Positions 43,262-51,925 of a DNA stretch of 64,000 bases are shown here, piece by piece. The DNA is from Phyllobacterium sp. T1293 (GTDB lineage Bacteria > Pseudomonadota > Alphaproteobacteria > Rhizobiales > Rhizobiaceae). The DNA is taken from the NCBI RefSeq assembly GCF_020731415.2, contig NZ_CP088273.1:377001-441000 (forward strand). The letters are read 5' to 3'. Under the pieces are notes generated by a model. That model searched no databases. It was given only the letters and a program-made list of their open reading frames with translations, and was not told the origin of the DNA. Position 1 is the first letter of the stretch, and each line of letters opens with the position of its first letter. The position numbers and the translations under genes are program-made.

Positions 43262-44323
43262 ATGAAATGGACTCCAGACTCCAAACGCTATGACACGATG
43301 AAGTATAATCGCTGTGGCAAGAGCGGCCTCAAACTACCGTTGATTTCCCTGGGGTTGTGGCACAATTTCGGTCATGACACGCCGCACCAGACCAAACAGG
43401 CGATCTGCCGTCAGGCTTTTGATCTCGGCATTACCCATTTCGACCTTGCCAATAATTACGGCCCGCCGCCCGGTTCGGCTGAAGAAGCTTTTGGCGAAAT
43501 CCTGCGCAATGATTTCAAGGGCTATCGTGACGAGCTGATCATCTCTTCGAAGGCCGGTTATGGCATGTGGCCGGGGCCCTATGGTGAATGGGGCAGCCGC
43601 AAATATATGATTGCCAGCTGTGACCAGAGCCTGAAGCGGCTGGGTCTCGATTATGTCGATATTTTCTATTCGCATCGCTTTGATCCGGATACGCCGCTGG
43701 AAGAAACCATGATGGCGCTTGACCACATCGTGCGCTCAGGCCGGGCGCAGTACGTTGGCATTTCGTCCTACAATTCGCACCGCACCCGTGAAGCGGCGGC
43801 AATTCTGGAAGAGCTGGGCACGCCATGCCTTATCCATCAGCCGAGCTATTCCATGATCAATCGCTGGATTGAAGAGGACGGGCTTGTTGACACGCTGGAA
43901 GAACTCGGCATTGGCTCCATCGTGTTTTCGCCGCTGTCACAGGGCATGCTGACGGACAAATACCTCAAGGGCGTGCCTGATGAGAGCCGCGCTGCACAGG
44001 GCAAGTCGCTTAATCCGGCATTCCTCAGCGAGCAGAACCTTGCCAATATCCGCGCTTTGAACGCGATTGCATCGAAGCGTGGCCAGACATTGGCGCAGAT
44101 GGCGCTTGCCTGGGTGCTGCGTCGCGGGCGGATTACTACGGCGCTGATTGGTGCCAGCAAGCCGCAGCAGGTTATCGATTGCGTCAAGTCTTTGGAAAAT
44201 CTTGAATTTACCGACGCCGAGCTTGCCGAAATCGATACCTATGCGAATGATGCCAACATCAACCTGTGGGCAGCATCAGCCGAGCGCCGGGGGCCGGACC
44301 GCACACCGCCGAAACTGGCTTGA
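43262..44323 (+). CDS. yghZ: Aldo-keto reductase of the YghZ type
   Basis: NADPH-dependent reductase, 353 residues, closely matching YghZ/GlcP-type L-glyceraldehyde-3-phosphate reductase. It shows the shared N-terminus (RYDTMKYNRCGKSGLKLPLISLGLWHNFGHDT), FDLANNYGPPPGSAEEAFG with the catalytic Asp/Tyr region, SSKAGYGMWPGPYG with the catalytic Lys, and FYSHRFD with the His. YghZ detoxifies methylglyoxal and L-glyceraldehyde-3-phosphate. It is a single gene between the TACGTA array and an intrinsic terminator, so the array probably controls it. Confidence 0.88.
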   Translation: MKWTPDSKRYDTMKYNRCGKSGLKLPLISLGLWHNFGHDTPHQTKQAICRQAFDLGITHFDLANNYGPPPGSAEEAFGEILRNDFKGYRDELIISSKAGYGMWPGPYGEWGSRKYMIASCDQSLKRLGLDYVDIFYSHRFDPDTPLEETMMALDHIVRSGRAQYVGISSYNSHRTREAAAILEELGTPCLIHQPSYSMINRWIEEDGLVDTLEELGIGSIVFSPLSQGMLTDKYLKGVPDESRAAQGKSLNPAFLSEQNLANIRALNAIASKRGQTLAQMALAWVLRRGRITTALIGASKPQQVIDCVKSLENLEFTDAELAEIDTYANDANINLWAASAERRGPDRTPPKLA

Positions 44324-44357
44324 ACCACCGTTGAAACGCTCTAGATAAGAGACATCG

Positions 44358-44391
44358 AAAACGCCAGTCGCGACCTCGTGGCTGGCGTTTT
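44358..44391. terminator. Intrinsic terminator after the aldo-keto reductase
   Basis: AAAACGCCAG (44358-44367) and CTGGCGTTTT (44382-44391) make a 10-bp stem whose arms give a T-run on both strands. It is 34 nt past the stop. Confidence 0.8.
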
Positions 44392-44477
44392 AAATTGAAC
44401 AAAACCCAGCAATTGGCAGCGCCGCGCGAATATGCGACATGTCTGCGCGAAATTGATATTACGGATGGGATAGTGCG

Positions 44478-45797
44478 ATGAAGATTGCGATGATCGGGAC
44501 TGGCTATGTCGGTCTGGTTTCGGGTGTTTGCTTTGCCGAATTTGGCTTTCAGGTGACCTGTGTCGACAAGAACCCTGCAATCATCGAGCGCCTGCAGGCT
44601 GGCGAAGTGACAATCTACGAGCCCGGTCTCGACGAACTCCTCACCCGCAATGCCCGCGATGGCCGCCTGATTTTTACCACCGAACTGGCATCAACCGTGG
44701 CCGATGCGGATGTGATTTTTATTGCCGTGGGCACACCTTCGCGGCGCGGGGACGGTGAGGCCGACCTCCAATATATCTATGCGGCGGCCGATGAAATTGC
44801 GGCGGCCATGAAGCCCGGCGCGGTCATTGTCATCAAGTCTACGGTTGTCGTCGGCACCAATGCGGATGTGCGCGCCCATATCGCCAAGGCGCGGCCCGAT
44901 GTGCCGTTCTCCATGGTTTCCAATCCGGAGTTTTTGCGCGAAGGCTCGGCCGTGGAAGATTTTCTACGTCCCGACCGCGTTGTGGTCGGTGTGCATGACG
45001 AGCGCGGTGCCAACGCCATGAGACGGGTCTATCGCCCGCTTTACCTGCGTGAAACGCCGATGATCGTAACGACACTCGAAAATGCCGAAATCATCAAATA
45101 TGCCGCCAATGCCTTTCTGGCGATGAAGGTGACTTTCATCAATGAGGTCGCTGACCTTTGCGAAAAGACCGGCGGCAATGTGCAGGACGTGGCGCGCGCC
45201 ATTGGCATGGACAACCGTATCGGCTCGAAATTCCTGCATGCGGGACCGGGCTTTGGCGGATCGTGTTTCCCCAAGGATACCCGCGCCTATGCAGCAACCG
45301 GGCGCAAGATGAATGCACCGCAGACGCTGATCGAACAGGTTGTGACCGTCAACGAGCAGCGCAAACGCTCCATGGCCGAGCGGGTGATTGAAGCGGCTGC
45401 CAAAAGCGGTGCCAAGACCGTTGCGGCGCTGGGTATCGCCTTCAAGCCGAACACCGATGACATTCGCGAGTCGCCGGCGCTCGATATCATTCCGGCCCTG
45501 CAAAAGGCTGGCCTGACCGTGCGCGCGCATGACCCGGAAGCACGGTCCGCAGCCGAACCTGTTTTGCCCGGTGTTCTCTGGTGCAAGTCAGCCTATGAGG
45601 CCATTGACGGCGCGGATATCACGGTGCTCCTGACCGAATGGAACGCCTACCGCGCGCTTGATCTGAAGAAGGTTGCCCATTTGATGAAGGGCAATGTTCT
45701 GTTCGATCTGCGCAATGTTTTCGGCGAGCAGGATCTGGAAGGGTCCGGCCTGGAATACCATTCCCTTGGCCGTCCGCGGTTGGGTCAGAGTACTTAA
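44478..45797 (+). CDS. ugd: UDP-glucose 6-dehydrogenase
   Basis: Oxidises UDP-glucose to UDP-glucuronate with two NAD. The 439-residue protein has the N-terminal motif MKIAMIGTGYVGLVSGVCFA, FIAVGTPS, and the catalytic cysteine C263 in GPGFGGSCFPKD, with K267 close by. GDP-mannose dehydrogenase is the close alternative. UDP-glucuronate is the precursor of UDP-galacturonate and of acidic polysaccharides. The glycosyl-transfer trio that follows on the opposite strand could use such a sugar. No RBS stronger than ATGGGATAGTGCG is seen. Confidence 0.9.
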   Translation: MKIAMIGTGYVGLVSGVCFAEFGFQVTCVDKNPAIIERLQAGEVTIYEPGLDELLTRNARDGRLIFTTELASTVADADVIFIAVGTPSRRGDGEADLQYIYAAADEIAAAMKPGAVIVIKSTVVVGTNADVRAHIAKARPDVPFSMVSNPEFLREGSAVEDFLRPDRVVVGVHDERGANAMRRVYRPLYLRETPMIVTTLENAEIIKYAANAFLAMKVTFINEVADLCEKTGGNVQDVARAIGMDNRIGSKFLHAGPGFGGSCFPKDTRAYAATGRKMNAPQTLIEQVVTVNEQRKRSMAERVIEAAAKSGAKTVAALGIAFKPNTDDIRESPALDIIPALQKAGLTVRAHDPEARSAAEPVLPGVLWCKSAYEAIDGADITVLLTEWNAYRALDLKKVAHLMKGNVLFDLRNVFGEQDLEGSGLEYHSLGRPRLGQST

Positions 45798-45826
45798 TTC
45801 TATATACCAGCTGCAATAAAATGGTT

Positions 45827-46167
45827 CGTGGTTCGACAGGCTCACCATGAGGGAGATGGATGGATGCAACGATAGCCACCAATATTGCAGAATATTCAAT
45901 CACCAACGTTGAAGAACTTGGTTCCGTGCAACCCATCCATCTCCGTCATCCTCGGGCTTGACCCGAGGACCCATAATTTAAAAGCGCCAAGTATCCAGGT
46001 CTGTTTGACTTCTTTAGCCGTGGGTCCTCGGGTCAAGCCCGAGGATGACGAAGAGAGGCGCGGTGTGAGAGCCAAATTCGTCAACGTTGGTGATTGAATA
46101 TTCTGCAATATTGGTGGCTATCGTTGCAGCCCACTACTCTCCCTCATGGTGAGCCTGTCGAACCACG
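45827..46167. repeat. Nest of three concentric perfect inverted repeats
   Basis: Between the convergent ugd and ArnT-like genes lie three pairs of perfect inverted arms sharing one centre: outer 29 bp (45827-45855 / 46139-46167), middle 48 bp (45865-45912 / 46081-46128), inner 30 bp (45944-45973 / 46021-46050). Gaps between arms are not complementary. The inner arms are themselves palindromic (CCTCGGG..CCCGAGG). The outer arm resembles the dispersed TTCGACAGGCTCACCATGAG element of alphaproteobacteria. An additional pair, GAGATGGATGG (45853) and CCATCCATCTC (45933), sits in the left half. A mosaic of REP-like elements is the best reading. Confidence 0.9.
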
Positions 46168-46203
46168 CACAACCGCATTTGCAATCGCAAAGATACAGCA
46201 AGC

Positions 46204-47889
46204 TTACCGAGCAGCCTTATAAAGCGTGATCGTTGTCTTGCGGCCCTTGCTGTAGTTGATCCCCGAAACGCTACCAACTGCCACAACGGATTTTTCGCCC
46301 TGCGGCAGGTTTTGCAAAAACTCTGCCTGATTGCGCTCATCAACCGCTGAAATTGCGCAGGCGGGATTATCGAGAAGATATTTGGCTGCGCCAGCGCCAT
46401 CGGTCAGAACAGTCTTTGTGCCAGCCAGAAAAACAAGGCTGGGTTCCGCATAGCCGGCTGACGCCAGCACGCTGTCGGGGCAGGGCTTTGCTGCATTGAA
46501 GGCATTGTTGATGGCGGGGCTCATCCAGATCGGTGTGATGGCGGGGACAACGCCCCATGTGAGCAGAGCCAATGTCACGATGCCAAAGCCAGCCGCTGCC
46601 TGCACGGCGCGTTTCAGATCATCCTTCAGCACGAGCCCGCTGGCAAAGATGCCTGCGGCTGCCGCTGTGAAGAAGGCAATAATGCCGGGAATTGTCACCG
46701 TATGGGCCATCACCCATGGCAGAACCGTGCCTGCGCCCATCAGGCCAAGCGTGGCGACGGCAAGTCCGAGCAGCGTCAGGCGCTCCAGCCAGATTTGCCA
46801 GCGTCCGCGATAGGGCTGGCTTGCGATGCCCGTGTCCACGGCCCATGCCATCATCAGCAAAAGTGCGGGGTAGGCGGGCAGGATGTAATGCGGCAGCTTG
46901 GTCGGGATCATCTCCGTCACCAGCCAATAGGGAATGTACCATGCCGTCAGAAAGGCCAGACGCGGATCGGTGCGAAAGCGGCTAAGCGCCTGCAGGCCGC
47001 CGCGAATGGCCATAACGCCGAACGGCCAGATGAAGACCACGAAAATCAGAGCGAAATAACCGGGCGGCGCGCCATGACTTTCCTGTCCATCACCGACTTT
47101 CGACAGAAGGTCATTACCAACGGATTCGTTGAAGAAAGCGCCACCGCTTTTCAATGTGATCAGGATCAGCCATGGCAGGACAATAAGCAGAAGAATAGCG
47201 ATGCCGGTCAGGGGTTTCAGGCGTTTCAGCCATTGCCATTCACGATAGAAAAGGCAGAGCGTGGCTGCGGTGAGGACGCTGACAAAAGGTGTGATCGGGC
47301 CTTTGATCAAGACGCCCACGGCTGTTGCGATCCAGAAAATGAGGGCAGGTGCCCATTTGGCCGGAGCGTTGTTGCGGCTGGCCATCCACATGGAGGCGAG
47401 CGCACCTTGCGCAAATATCACGGTGGCGAGCAGGGTGGCATCGGTCTTGGCCACACGCGCTTCAAATCCAAGCATGACAATGGCTGCCAGCGCCATGCCC
47501 GCGAGGAGGCCGGCGCTTTGGCCGAACAGAAAAGCACCGAGCGCAGCTGTGGCCAGAACAGCAAGCGTAGCGCCGATCACCGATACGAGCCGGTAGGTCC
47601 AGACTGGTGCCGTATGGTCATAGCCTGTCACTTTCAGGACAGCGCTCTGGAGCCAGTAAATCCCGACGGGCTTCTTGTAACGCGAGGCATCCTGAAAGCG
47701 GATATCGACGTAATCGCCGGTTTCCGCCATCTGGTGCGTGGCCTGAATATAGCGCGATTCATCGCGATCGAGCGGCGGGATAGAAGCAATTCCCGGCACG
47801 AATGAGACGAGGCAGATGAAAATAAGCAGCAAATAGTGGCTGAAACGGAGTTTTGCGGTGCCCGCAGAGGCAGGGTCAGAATGGGTCAT
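46204..47889 (-). CDS. ArnT/GT83-like membrane glycosyltransferase
   Basis: Integral-membrane transferase, 561 residues with about 11-12 spans, moving a sugar from a polyprenyl phosphate to a cell-envelope acceptor on the periplasmic side. The GT39/GT83 signature is in the first loop: IPPLDRDESRYIQATHQMAETGDYVDIRFQ with the catalytic Asp-Glu, then RYKKPVGIYWLQS. ArnT adds aminoarabinose and RgtA-D of rhizobia add galacturonate to lipid A and core. It ends 36 nt from the nested palindrome and follows the LAB_N gene by 25 nt. Confidence 0.87.
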   Translation of the reverse strand: MTHSDPASAGTAKLRFSHYLLLIFICLVSFVPGIASIPPLDRDESRYIQATHQMAETGDYVDIRFQDASRYKKPVGIYWLQSAVLKVTGYDHTAPVWTYRLVSVIGATLAVLATAALGAFLFGQSAGLLAGMALAAIVMLGFEARVAKTDATLLATVIFAQGALASMWMASRNNAPAKWAPALIFWIATAVGVLIKGPITPFVSVLTAATLCLFYREWQWLKRLKPLTGIAILLLIVLPWLILITLKSGGAFFNESVGNDLLSKVGDGQESHGAPPGYFALIFVVFIWPFGVMAIRGGLQALSRFRTDPRLAFLTAWYIPYWLVTEMIPTKLPHYILPAYPALLLMMAWAVDTGIASQPYRGRWQIWLERLTLLGLAVATLGLMGAGTVLPWVMAHTVTIPGIIAFFTAAAAGIFASGLVLKDDLKRAVQAAAGFGIVTLALLTWGVVPAITPIWMSPAINNAFNAAKPCPDSVLASAGYAEPSLVFLAGTKTVLTDGAGAAKYLLDNPACAISAVDERNQAEFLQNLPQGEKSVVAVGSVSGINYSKGRKTTITLYKAAR

Positions 47890-47914
47890 GATCGCGCCTT
47901 GCTGTGCCTTTGGC

Positions 47915-48235
47915 TCACGTATCCTGCGTCATTGCTTTCTTTTCATTGGCAATCAGCCAGAGATTGCGGATGTAGACGAAGAGGCCCAATCCCTGTCCGG
48001 CAATGAATACCGGGTCTTTGCGCACGATGGCATAGATGAACAGCAGCACACCGCCGAACAGCGAGAAGAACCAGAAGGTGACAGGCACGACACTGCGCTT
48101 GGCTTTTTCCGAGGCGATCCACTGCACCACGAAGCGCATGGTAAAGCAGCCCTGTGCAAAGAAGCCGAGAAGTATCCAGGCGTCAAACTGGGCAACGAAG
48201 ACCGAGTGAAGCCAATTGCTAATTGCGTCAGCCAT
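47915..48235 (-). CDS. Lipid A biosynthesis N-terminal domain (LAB_N) membrane protein
   Basis: Small membrane protein of 106 residues with three predicted spans. It matches the LAB_N domain otherwise found at the N-terminus of some LpxB-type enzymes: FAQGCFTMRFVVQWIASEKAKRSVVPVTFWFFSLFGG followed by YAIVRKDPVFIAGQGLGLFVYIRNLWLI. It sits between a GT2 polyprenyl-phosphate glycosyltransferase and an ArnT-like enzyme, overlapping the former by 8 nt. Flipping or presenting the lipid-linked sugar is a plausible role. Confidence 0.88.
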   Translation of the reverse strand: MADAISNWLHSVFVAQFDAWILLGFFAQGCFTMRFVVQWIASEKAKRSVVPVTFWFFSLFGGVLLFIYAIVRKDPVFIAGQGLGLFVYIRNLWLIANEKKAMTQDT

Positions 48236-48959
48236 GGCTGATCTCCGTAATTGTTGGAACGGTCTTGCGGCGCTTTCTCAGCCACCACACGCCATAAAGG
48301 TCAAGAATACCGCGCAGACCGCGATCGAGAATACCATAGTTGGATTTGCCGTGGCGACGCTCCCGGTCCACCACATCCACATGAACAACACCATAGCCTT
48401 CGCGGATCACGAGAGCAGGCAGATAGCGATGCCAGCCATCAAAGAACGGCAGTTCGCGGAAAAGCTGGGTGTGCAGTGCCTTCAAGCCGCAACCGGAGTC
48501 GCGCGTATTGTCTTTGAGGATCGCGCCGCGCAGGTTGTTGGCAAGCTTGGAAGAGATCTGCTTCAGCTTGGTGTCGGTGCGCTTCAGGCGTTGACCGGCG
48601 GCAATGCCGACAGCCGGGCCAGCTTCAATCAGCGCATCGGCCAGTTTTGGCAGGTAGGCGGGATCATTCTGGCCATCACCATCCATGGTGACGACAATTG
48701 CACCTTTGGCTGCGAAAACCCCTGATCGTACGGCGGCACTCTGGCCTGCTGATTTGTCATGCCTGACGTGGCGCAGCGGCTTGCCCGCGCGTATGCGTTC
48801 GCCCAAGGCATCGCCGGTTCCATCAGTCGAGCCATCATCCACGACCACTACCTCGTAGCTGCGGCCTTCCATGGCTGCATCCACTTCGTCGAGAAGAAAG
48901 GCCAGATTGGCGGCCTCGTTTCGGCATGGAATTACAATTGTGATTGCCGGATTGCTCAA
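48228..48959 (-). CDS. Family 2 glycosyltransferase, polyprenyl-phosphate sugar synthase type
   Basis: GT-A fold transferase of 243 residues like dolichol-phosphate mannose synthase. It starts ITIVIPCRNEAANLAFLLDEV, with the acidic sites VVDDGSTDGTGD and VTMDGDGQNDPAYLP and the acceptor region RDSGCGLKALHTQLF. No C-terminal membrane spans are present, unlike ArnC. It should load a nucleotide sugar onto undecaprenyl or dodecaprenyl phosphate for the ArnT-like enzyme two genes downstream; rhizobial RgtE does this with galacturonate. First gene of the trio. Confidence 0.88.
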   Translation of the reverse strand: MSNPAITIVIPCRNEAANLAFLLDEVDAAMEGRSYEVVVVDDGSTDGTGDALGERIRAGKPLRHVRHDKSAGQSAAVRSGVFAAKGAIVVTMDGDGQNDPAYLPKLADALIEAGPAVGIAAGQRLKRTDTKLKQISSKLANNLRGAILKDNTRDSGCGLKALHTQLFRELPFFDGWHRYLPALVIREGYGVVHVDVVDRERRHGKSNYGILDRGLRGILDLYGVWWLRKRRKTVPTITEISHG

Positions 48960-48997
48960 GTTGCAGACTTTCGTATTATCTGGTCAGGCGCGCTCCA

Positions 48998-49050
48998 TAG
49001 AGCATCGGACGGCAAATAGGAAGCTGTCCTATCTGCCGTCCGATGCTCTA
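48998..49050 (-). terminator. 53-nt near-perfect hairpin
   Basis: Seventeen paired bases (TAGAGCATCGGACGGCA with its complement ending at 49050), one A-C mismatch, then six more pairs (ATAGGA/TCCTAT) close a 5-nt AGCTG loop. It lies 49 nt after the stop of the ThDP enzyme gene and before the GT2 gene. It lacks a T-run and looks like a dispersed palindromic repeat used as a transcript end. Confidence 0.7.
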
Positions 49051-49099
49051 ACATTGAAAGAGCCGCCTTTCCATCCTCAAATCATTCAACAGGGAATGA

Positions 49100-50749
49100 T
49101 CAACGCTTATTGCGAATATCCGTCAAGGTCTTGGCAGGGGTGATCGCCTCCGGATCAAGCCGGATTTCAATGATCGATGGTTTGCCGCTTTGAACAGCCC
49201 GCTGCCATGCGCCTTCGAAATCCGCGGTAGCTTCAACCGTCTCGCCATGGCCGCCATAGGCGCGGGCCAGCATGGCAAAATCCGGGTTGGTCAAATCGGT
49301 TGCCGAGACGCGTCCGGGATATTCCCGCTCCTGATGCATACGGATGGTGCCATATATATTGTTGTTGATGACAAGCACGATGAGGGGCAGGTTATATTTG
49401 ACCGCCGTCGCAAAATCCTGACCATTCATCAGAAAACAGCCATCCCCGGCAAAACAGACGACTGTTCGTTCAGGGTAAAGTCGCTTTGCTGCGACAGCAG
49501 CGGGGAGACCATAGCCCATCGAGCCGGAGGTTGGGGCGGCCTGCGTACCGAAACGGCGGAAGCGGTGGAAACGATGCAGCCATGTGGCGTAATTGCCCGC
49601 ACCGTTGGTCATGATTGCGTCTTCGGGCAGAACGCTTTCAAGATAAGTCATGATCGGGCCCATGGCGACATTGCCGGGACCGGTTTGCGGCGGGGTCGAC
49701 CATTTGAGATAGGCCGCATGTGCAACTTCAGCTTCATCAGGCCAGTTGATGTGCGATGGCGGCGCTAAATGCTCGACCGCTTCGGCAAAGGCATCCGGCG
49801 CGGCATTGATAGCGAGTGCGGGGCGATAGACGCGGCCAAGTTCATCCGCATCGGGGTGTACATGGATCAGCGTCTGCCTGGGGTAGGGACTGTCCATCAG
49901 CGTATAGCCTGATGAGGGCATTTCGCCGAACCGGCCACCAACAAGCAGAAGCACGTCGGCTTCCTTCACACGCGTACCAAGCGCCGGATTGATGCCGATG
50001 CCGACATCGCCAGCGTAATTCGGGTGAAGATGATCGAACAGCATCTGGCGGCGGAAGGAACAACCAACCGGCAGGTGCCATTTTTCGGCAAAACGGGTGA
50101 TGGAGTGAACAGCCGCTTCATCCCAGCGCGAACCACCGAGAATCATGAATGGCTTCTTGGCACCCTGCAAAAGGTCGGCAAGTTTCTCGATACTGGCGGA
50201 TGAGGGGCCCGTTGCAACAGGCTGCCAACCCTGCGCGGCAACAGCTTCCACCTTGTCTGTCAGCATATCCTCCGGCAGGGCAAGCACGACAGGACCGGGA
50301 CGCCCTGATGTTGCCACGGAGAATGCGCGGGTGACAAATTCCGGGATGCGGCGAGCATCGTCGATCTCGGCTACCCATTTGGCAGTATCAGCAAAGAAGC
50401 GGCGATATTCCACTTCCTGAAAGGCTTCACGTTCGCGCGCATCGCGCTGCACCTGTCCGATGAACAGAATCAGCGGCGTTGAATCCTGCATGGCGATGTG
50501 AATACCCGGCGAGGCATTGGTGGCTCCCGGACCGCGGGTGACAAAGCAGATGCCGGGCTTGCCGGTGAGTTTGCCCCATGCCTCGGCCATCATCGCCGCG
50601 CCGCCTTCGGCCCGGCAGACTGTCACACCCACATCGGCATCCACAAGCGCATCGAGCACCGCGAGGTAGCTTTCGCCGGGAACGCAAAACAGCTGTTCCG
50701 CGCCATTGGCCTTGAGTGCTTCTACGATCAATTCACCGCCGGTTTTCAT
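49100..50749 (-). CDS. Thiamin-diphosphate-dependent enzyme, acetolactate-synthase-like
   Basis: ThDP enzyme of 549 residues with the three-domain decarboxylase/acetolactate synthase plan. The cofactor glutamate is in VCRAEGGAAMMAEAWG, followed by FVTRGPGATNASPGIHIAMQDSTPLI. The ThDP-Mg motif is GDGCFLMNGQDFATAVKYN and ends VINNN. The central domain contains GGSRWDE and LLVGGRFGEMPS. It is not a housekeeping IlvB (no IlvN partner). Its neighbour is a CaiB/BaiF CoA transferase, the pairing seen for oxalyl-CoA decarboxylase with formyl-CoA transferase, but the sequence alone does not establish that reaction. Start overlaps the CoA transferase stop by 17 nt. Confidence 0.82.
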   Translation of the reverse strand: MKTGGELIVEALKANGAEQLFCVPGESYLAVLDALVDADVGVTVCRAEGGAAMMAEAWGKLTGKPGICFVTRGPGATNASPGIHIAMQDSTPLILFIGQVQRDAREREAFQEVEYRRFFADTAKWVAEIDDARRIPEFVTRAFSVATSGRPGPVVLALPEDMLTDKVEAVAAQGWQPVATGPSSASIEKLADLLQGAKKPFMILGGSRWDEAAVHSITRFAEKWHLPVGCSFRRQMLFDHLHPNYAGDVGIGINPALGTRVKEADVLLLVGGRFGEMPSSGYTLMDSPYPRQTLIHVHPDADELGRVYRPALAINAAPDAFAEAVEHLAPPSHINWPDEAEVAHAAYLKWSTPPQTGPGNVAMGPIMTYLESVLPEDAIMTNGAGNYATWLHRFHRFRRFGTQAAPTSGSMGYGLPAAVAAKRLYPERTVVCFAGDGCFLMNGQDFATAVKYNLPLIVLVINNNIYGTIRMHQEREYPGRVSATDLTNPDFAMLARAYGGHGETVEATADFEGAWQRAVQSGKPSIIEIRLDPEAITPAKTLTDIRNKR

Positions 50750-51920
50750 CGGATGCGTCCTTTAATTCCTGGAGAATGTCTGCGCTGTGTTCGCCAAGGC
50801 GTGGCGAGGGTCGGTTATAGGTAAGGGGTGTTTTTGACATGACGATCGGCGTGCGCACCGAAGGGATTGTGCTGCCATGGGCATCGTCAAGATCAAGGCG
50901 GAGTTGCCGCGAGACGATCTGCGGGTCATCGAACATTTCGCCGATCCGGTTGATTGGCCCGGCTGGAACCGCATTTTGCGCGCAGGCTTCAAGCAGATCG
51001 GCCCTTGTGCGCTTTTGTGTTTCCGCCCGGATCAGGGCGGTCAGTTCGGTGCGGTTTTCCAGTCGGGATCGATTGGTCAGAAAGCGCGGATCGGCGCTGA
51101 GACCATCCAGCCCCATAATTGCGCAGAACCGCGCAAACTGCCCGTCATTGCCAACAGCAAGGATCATATGGCCGTCGGAGGTTGGGACCACCTCATAGGG
51201 TGAAATATTCGGATGCGCATTGCCCATGCGGTTGGGGCTATTGCCAGTGGCAAGATAGTTCATCGCCTGATTGGCCATCACGGCGGATTGAACATCAAAC
51301 AGCGCCATATCGACCTGCTGGCCTTCGCCGGTTTTTTGCGCATGGGCGAGCGCCGCCTGAATGGCGATGACCGAATAAAGCCCGGTAAAAACATCGGCGA
51401 CGGCAAGGCCAACCTTCTGCGGTTCGCGCTCGGGCTCGCCAGTGACCGACATCAGGCCGGACATGCCCTGAATGATAAAGTCATAGCCCGCCTGACTGGC
51501 GTAAGGACCCGTCTGGCCGAAACCTGTAATGGAGCAATAGACAAGGCGGGGATTGTCGGCGCTGAGTGTTTCATAGTCGAGGCCGTATTTTTTCAGGCCG
51601 CCAACCTTGAAGTTTTCGAGCACAATATCGGCTGTCCTGCACAGCGCCCGAACCGTTTCCTGACCTTCCGGCGAGGTGAAATCAACCGTAATGGAACGCT
51701 TGCCGCGATTGCAGGAATGGAAATAGGCGGCGGAGAGATTCTCACCCTCTTTGCTGGTGATGAAGGGCGGGCCCCAGCCACGGGTCTCGTCACCACCGGC
51801 AGGATTTTCCACCTTGATCACATCAGCGCCGAGATCAGCGAGGATTTGTCCGGCCCATGGCCCGGCAAGGACGCGGGCGAGTTCAATGACGCGCACGCCT
51901 TTGAGGGGAGCTTCAATCAT
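50733..51920 (-). CDS. CaiB/BaiF (class III) CoA transferase
   Basis: Moves CoA between carboxylic acids through an aspartyl-CoA intermediate. The 395-residue protein has the family start PLKGVRVIELARVLAGPWAGQILADLGADVIKVENP and the catalytic Asp region KVGLAVADVFTGLYS. The chosen ATG at 51920 is 5 nt after the stop of the hydrolase gene; the frame is open to 51977 but gives an unlikely N-terminus. Substrates are unknown. The order hydrolase, CoA transferase, ThDP enzyme suggests a small catabolic operon for a carboxylic acid or ester. Confidence 0.87.
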   Translation of the reverse strand: MIEAPLKGVRVIELARVLAGPWAGQILADLGADVIKVENPAGGDETRGWGPPFITSKEGENLSAAYFHSCNRGKRSITVDFTSPEGQETVRALCRTADIVLENFKVGGLKKYGLDYETLSADNPRLVYCSITGFGQTGPYASQAGYDFIIQGMSGLMSVTGEPEREPQKVGLAVADVFTGLYSVIAIQAALAHAQKTGEGQQVDMALFDVQSAVMANQAMNYLATGNSPNRMGNAHPNISPYEVVPTSDGHMILAVGNDGQFARFCAIMGLDGLSADPRFLTNRSRLENRTELTALIRAETQKRTRADLLEACAQNAVPAGPINRIGEMFDDPQIVSRQLRLDLDDAHGSTIPSVRTPIVMSKTPLTYNRPSPRLGEHSADILQELKDASDENRR

Positions 51921-51925
51921 GATTG

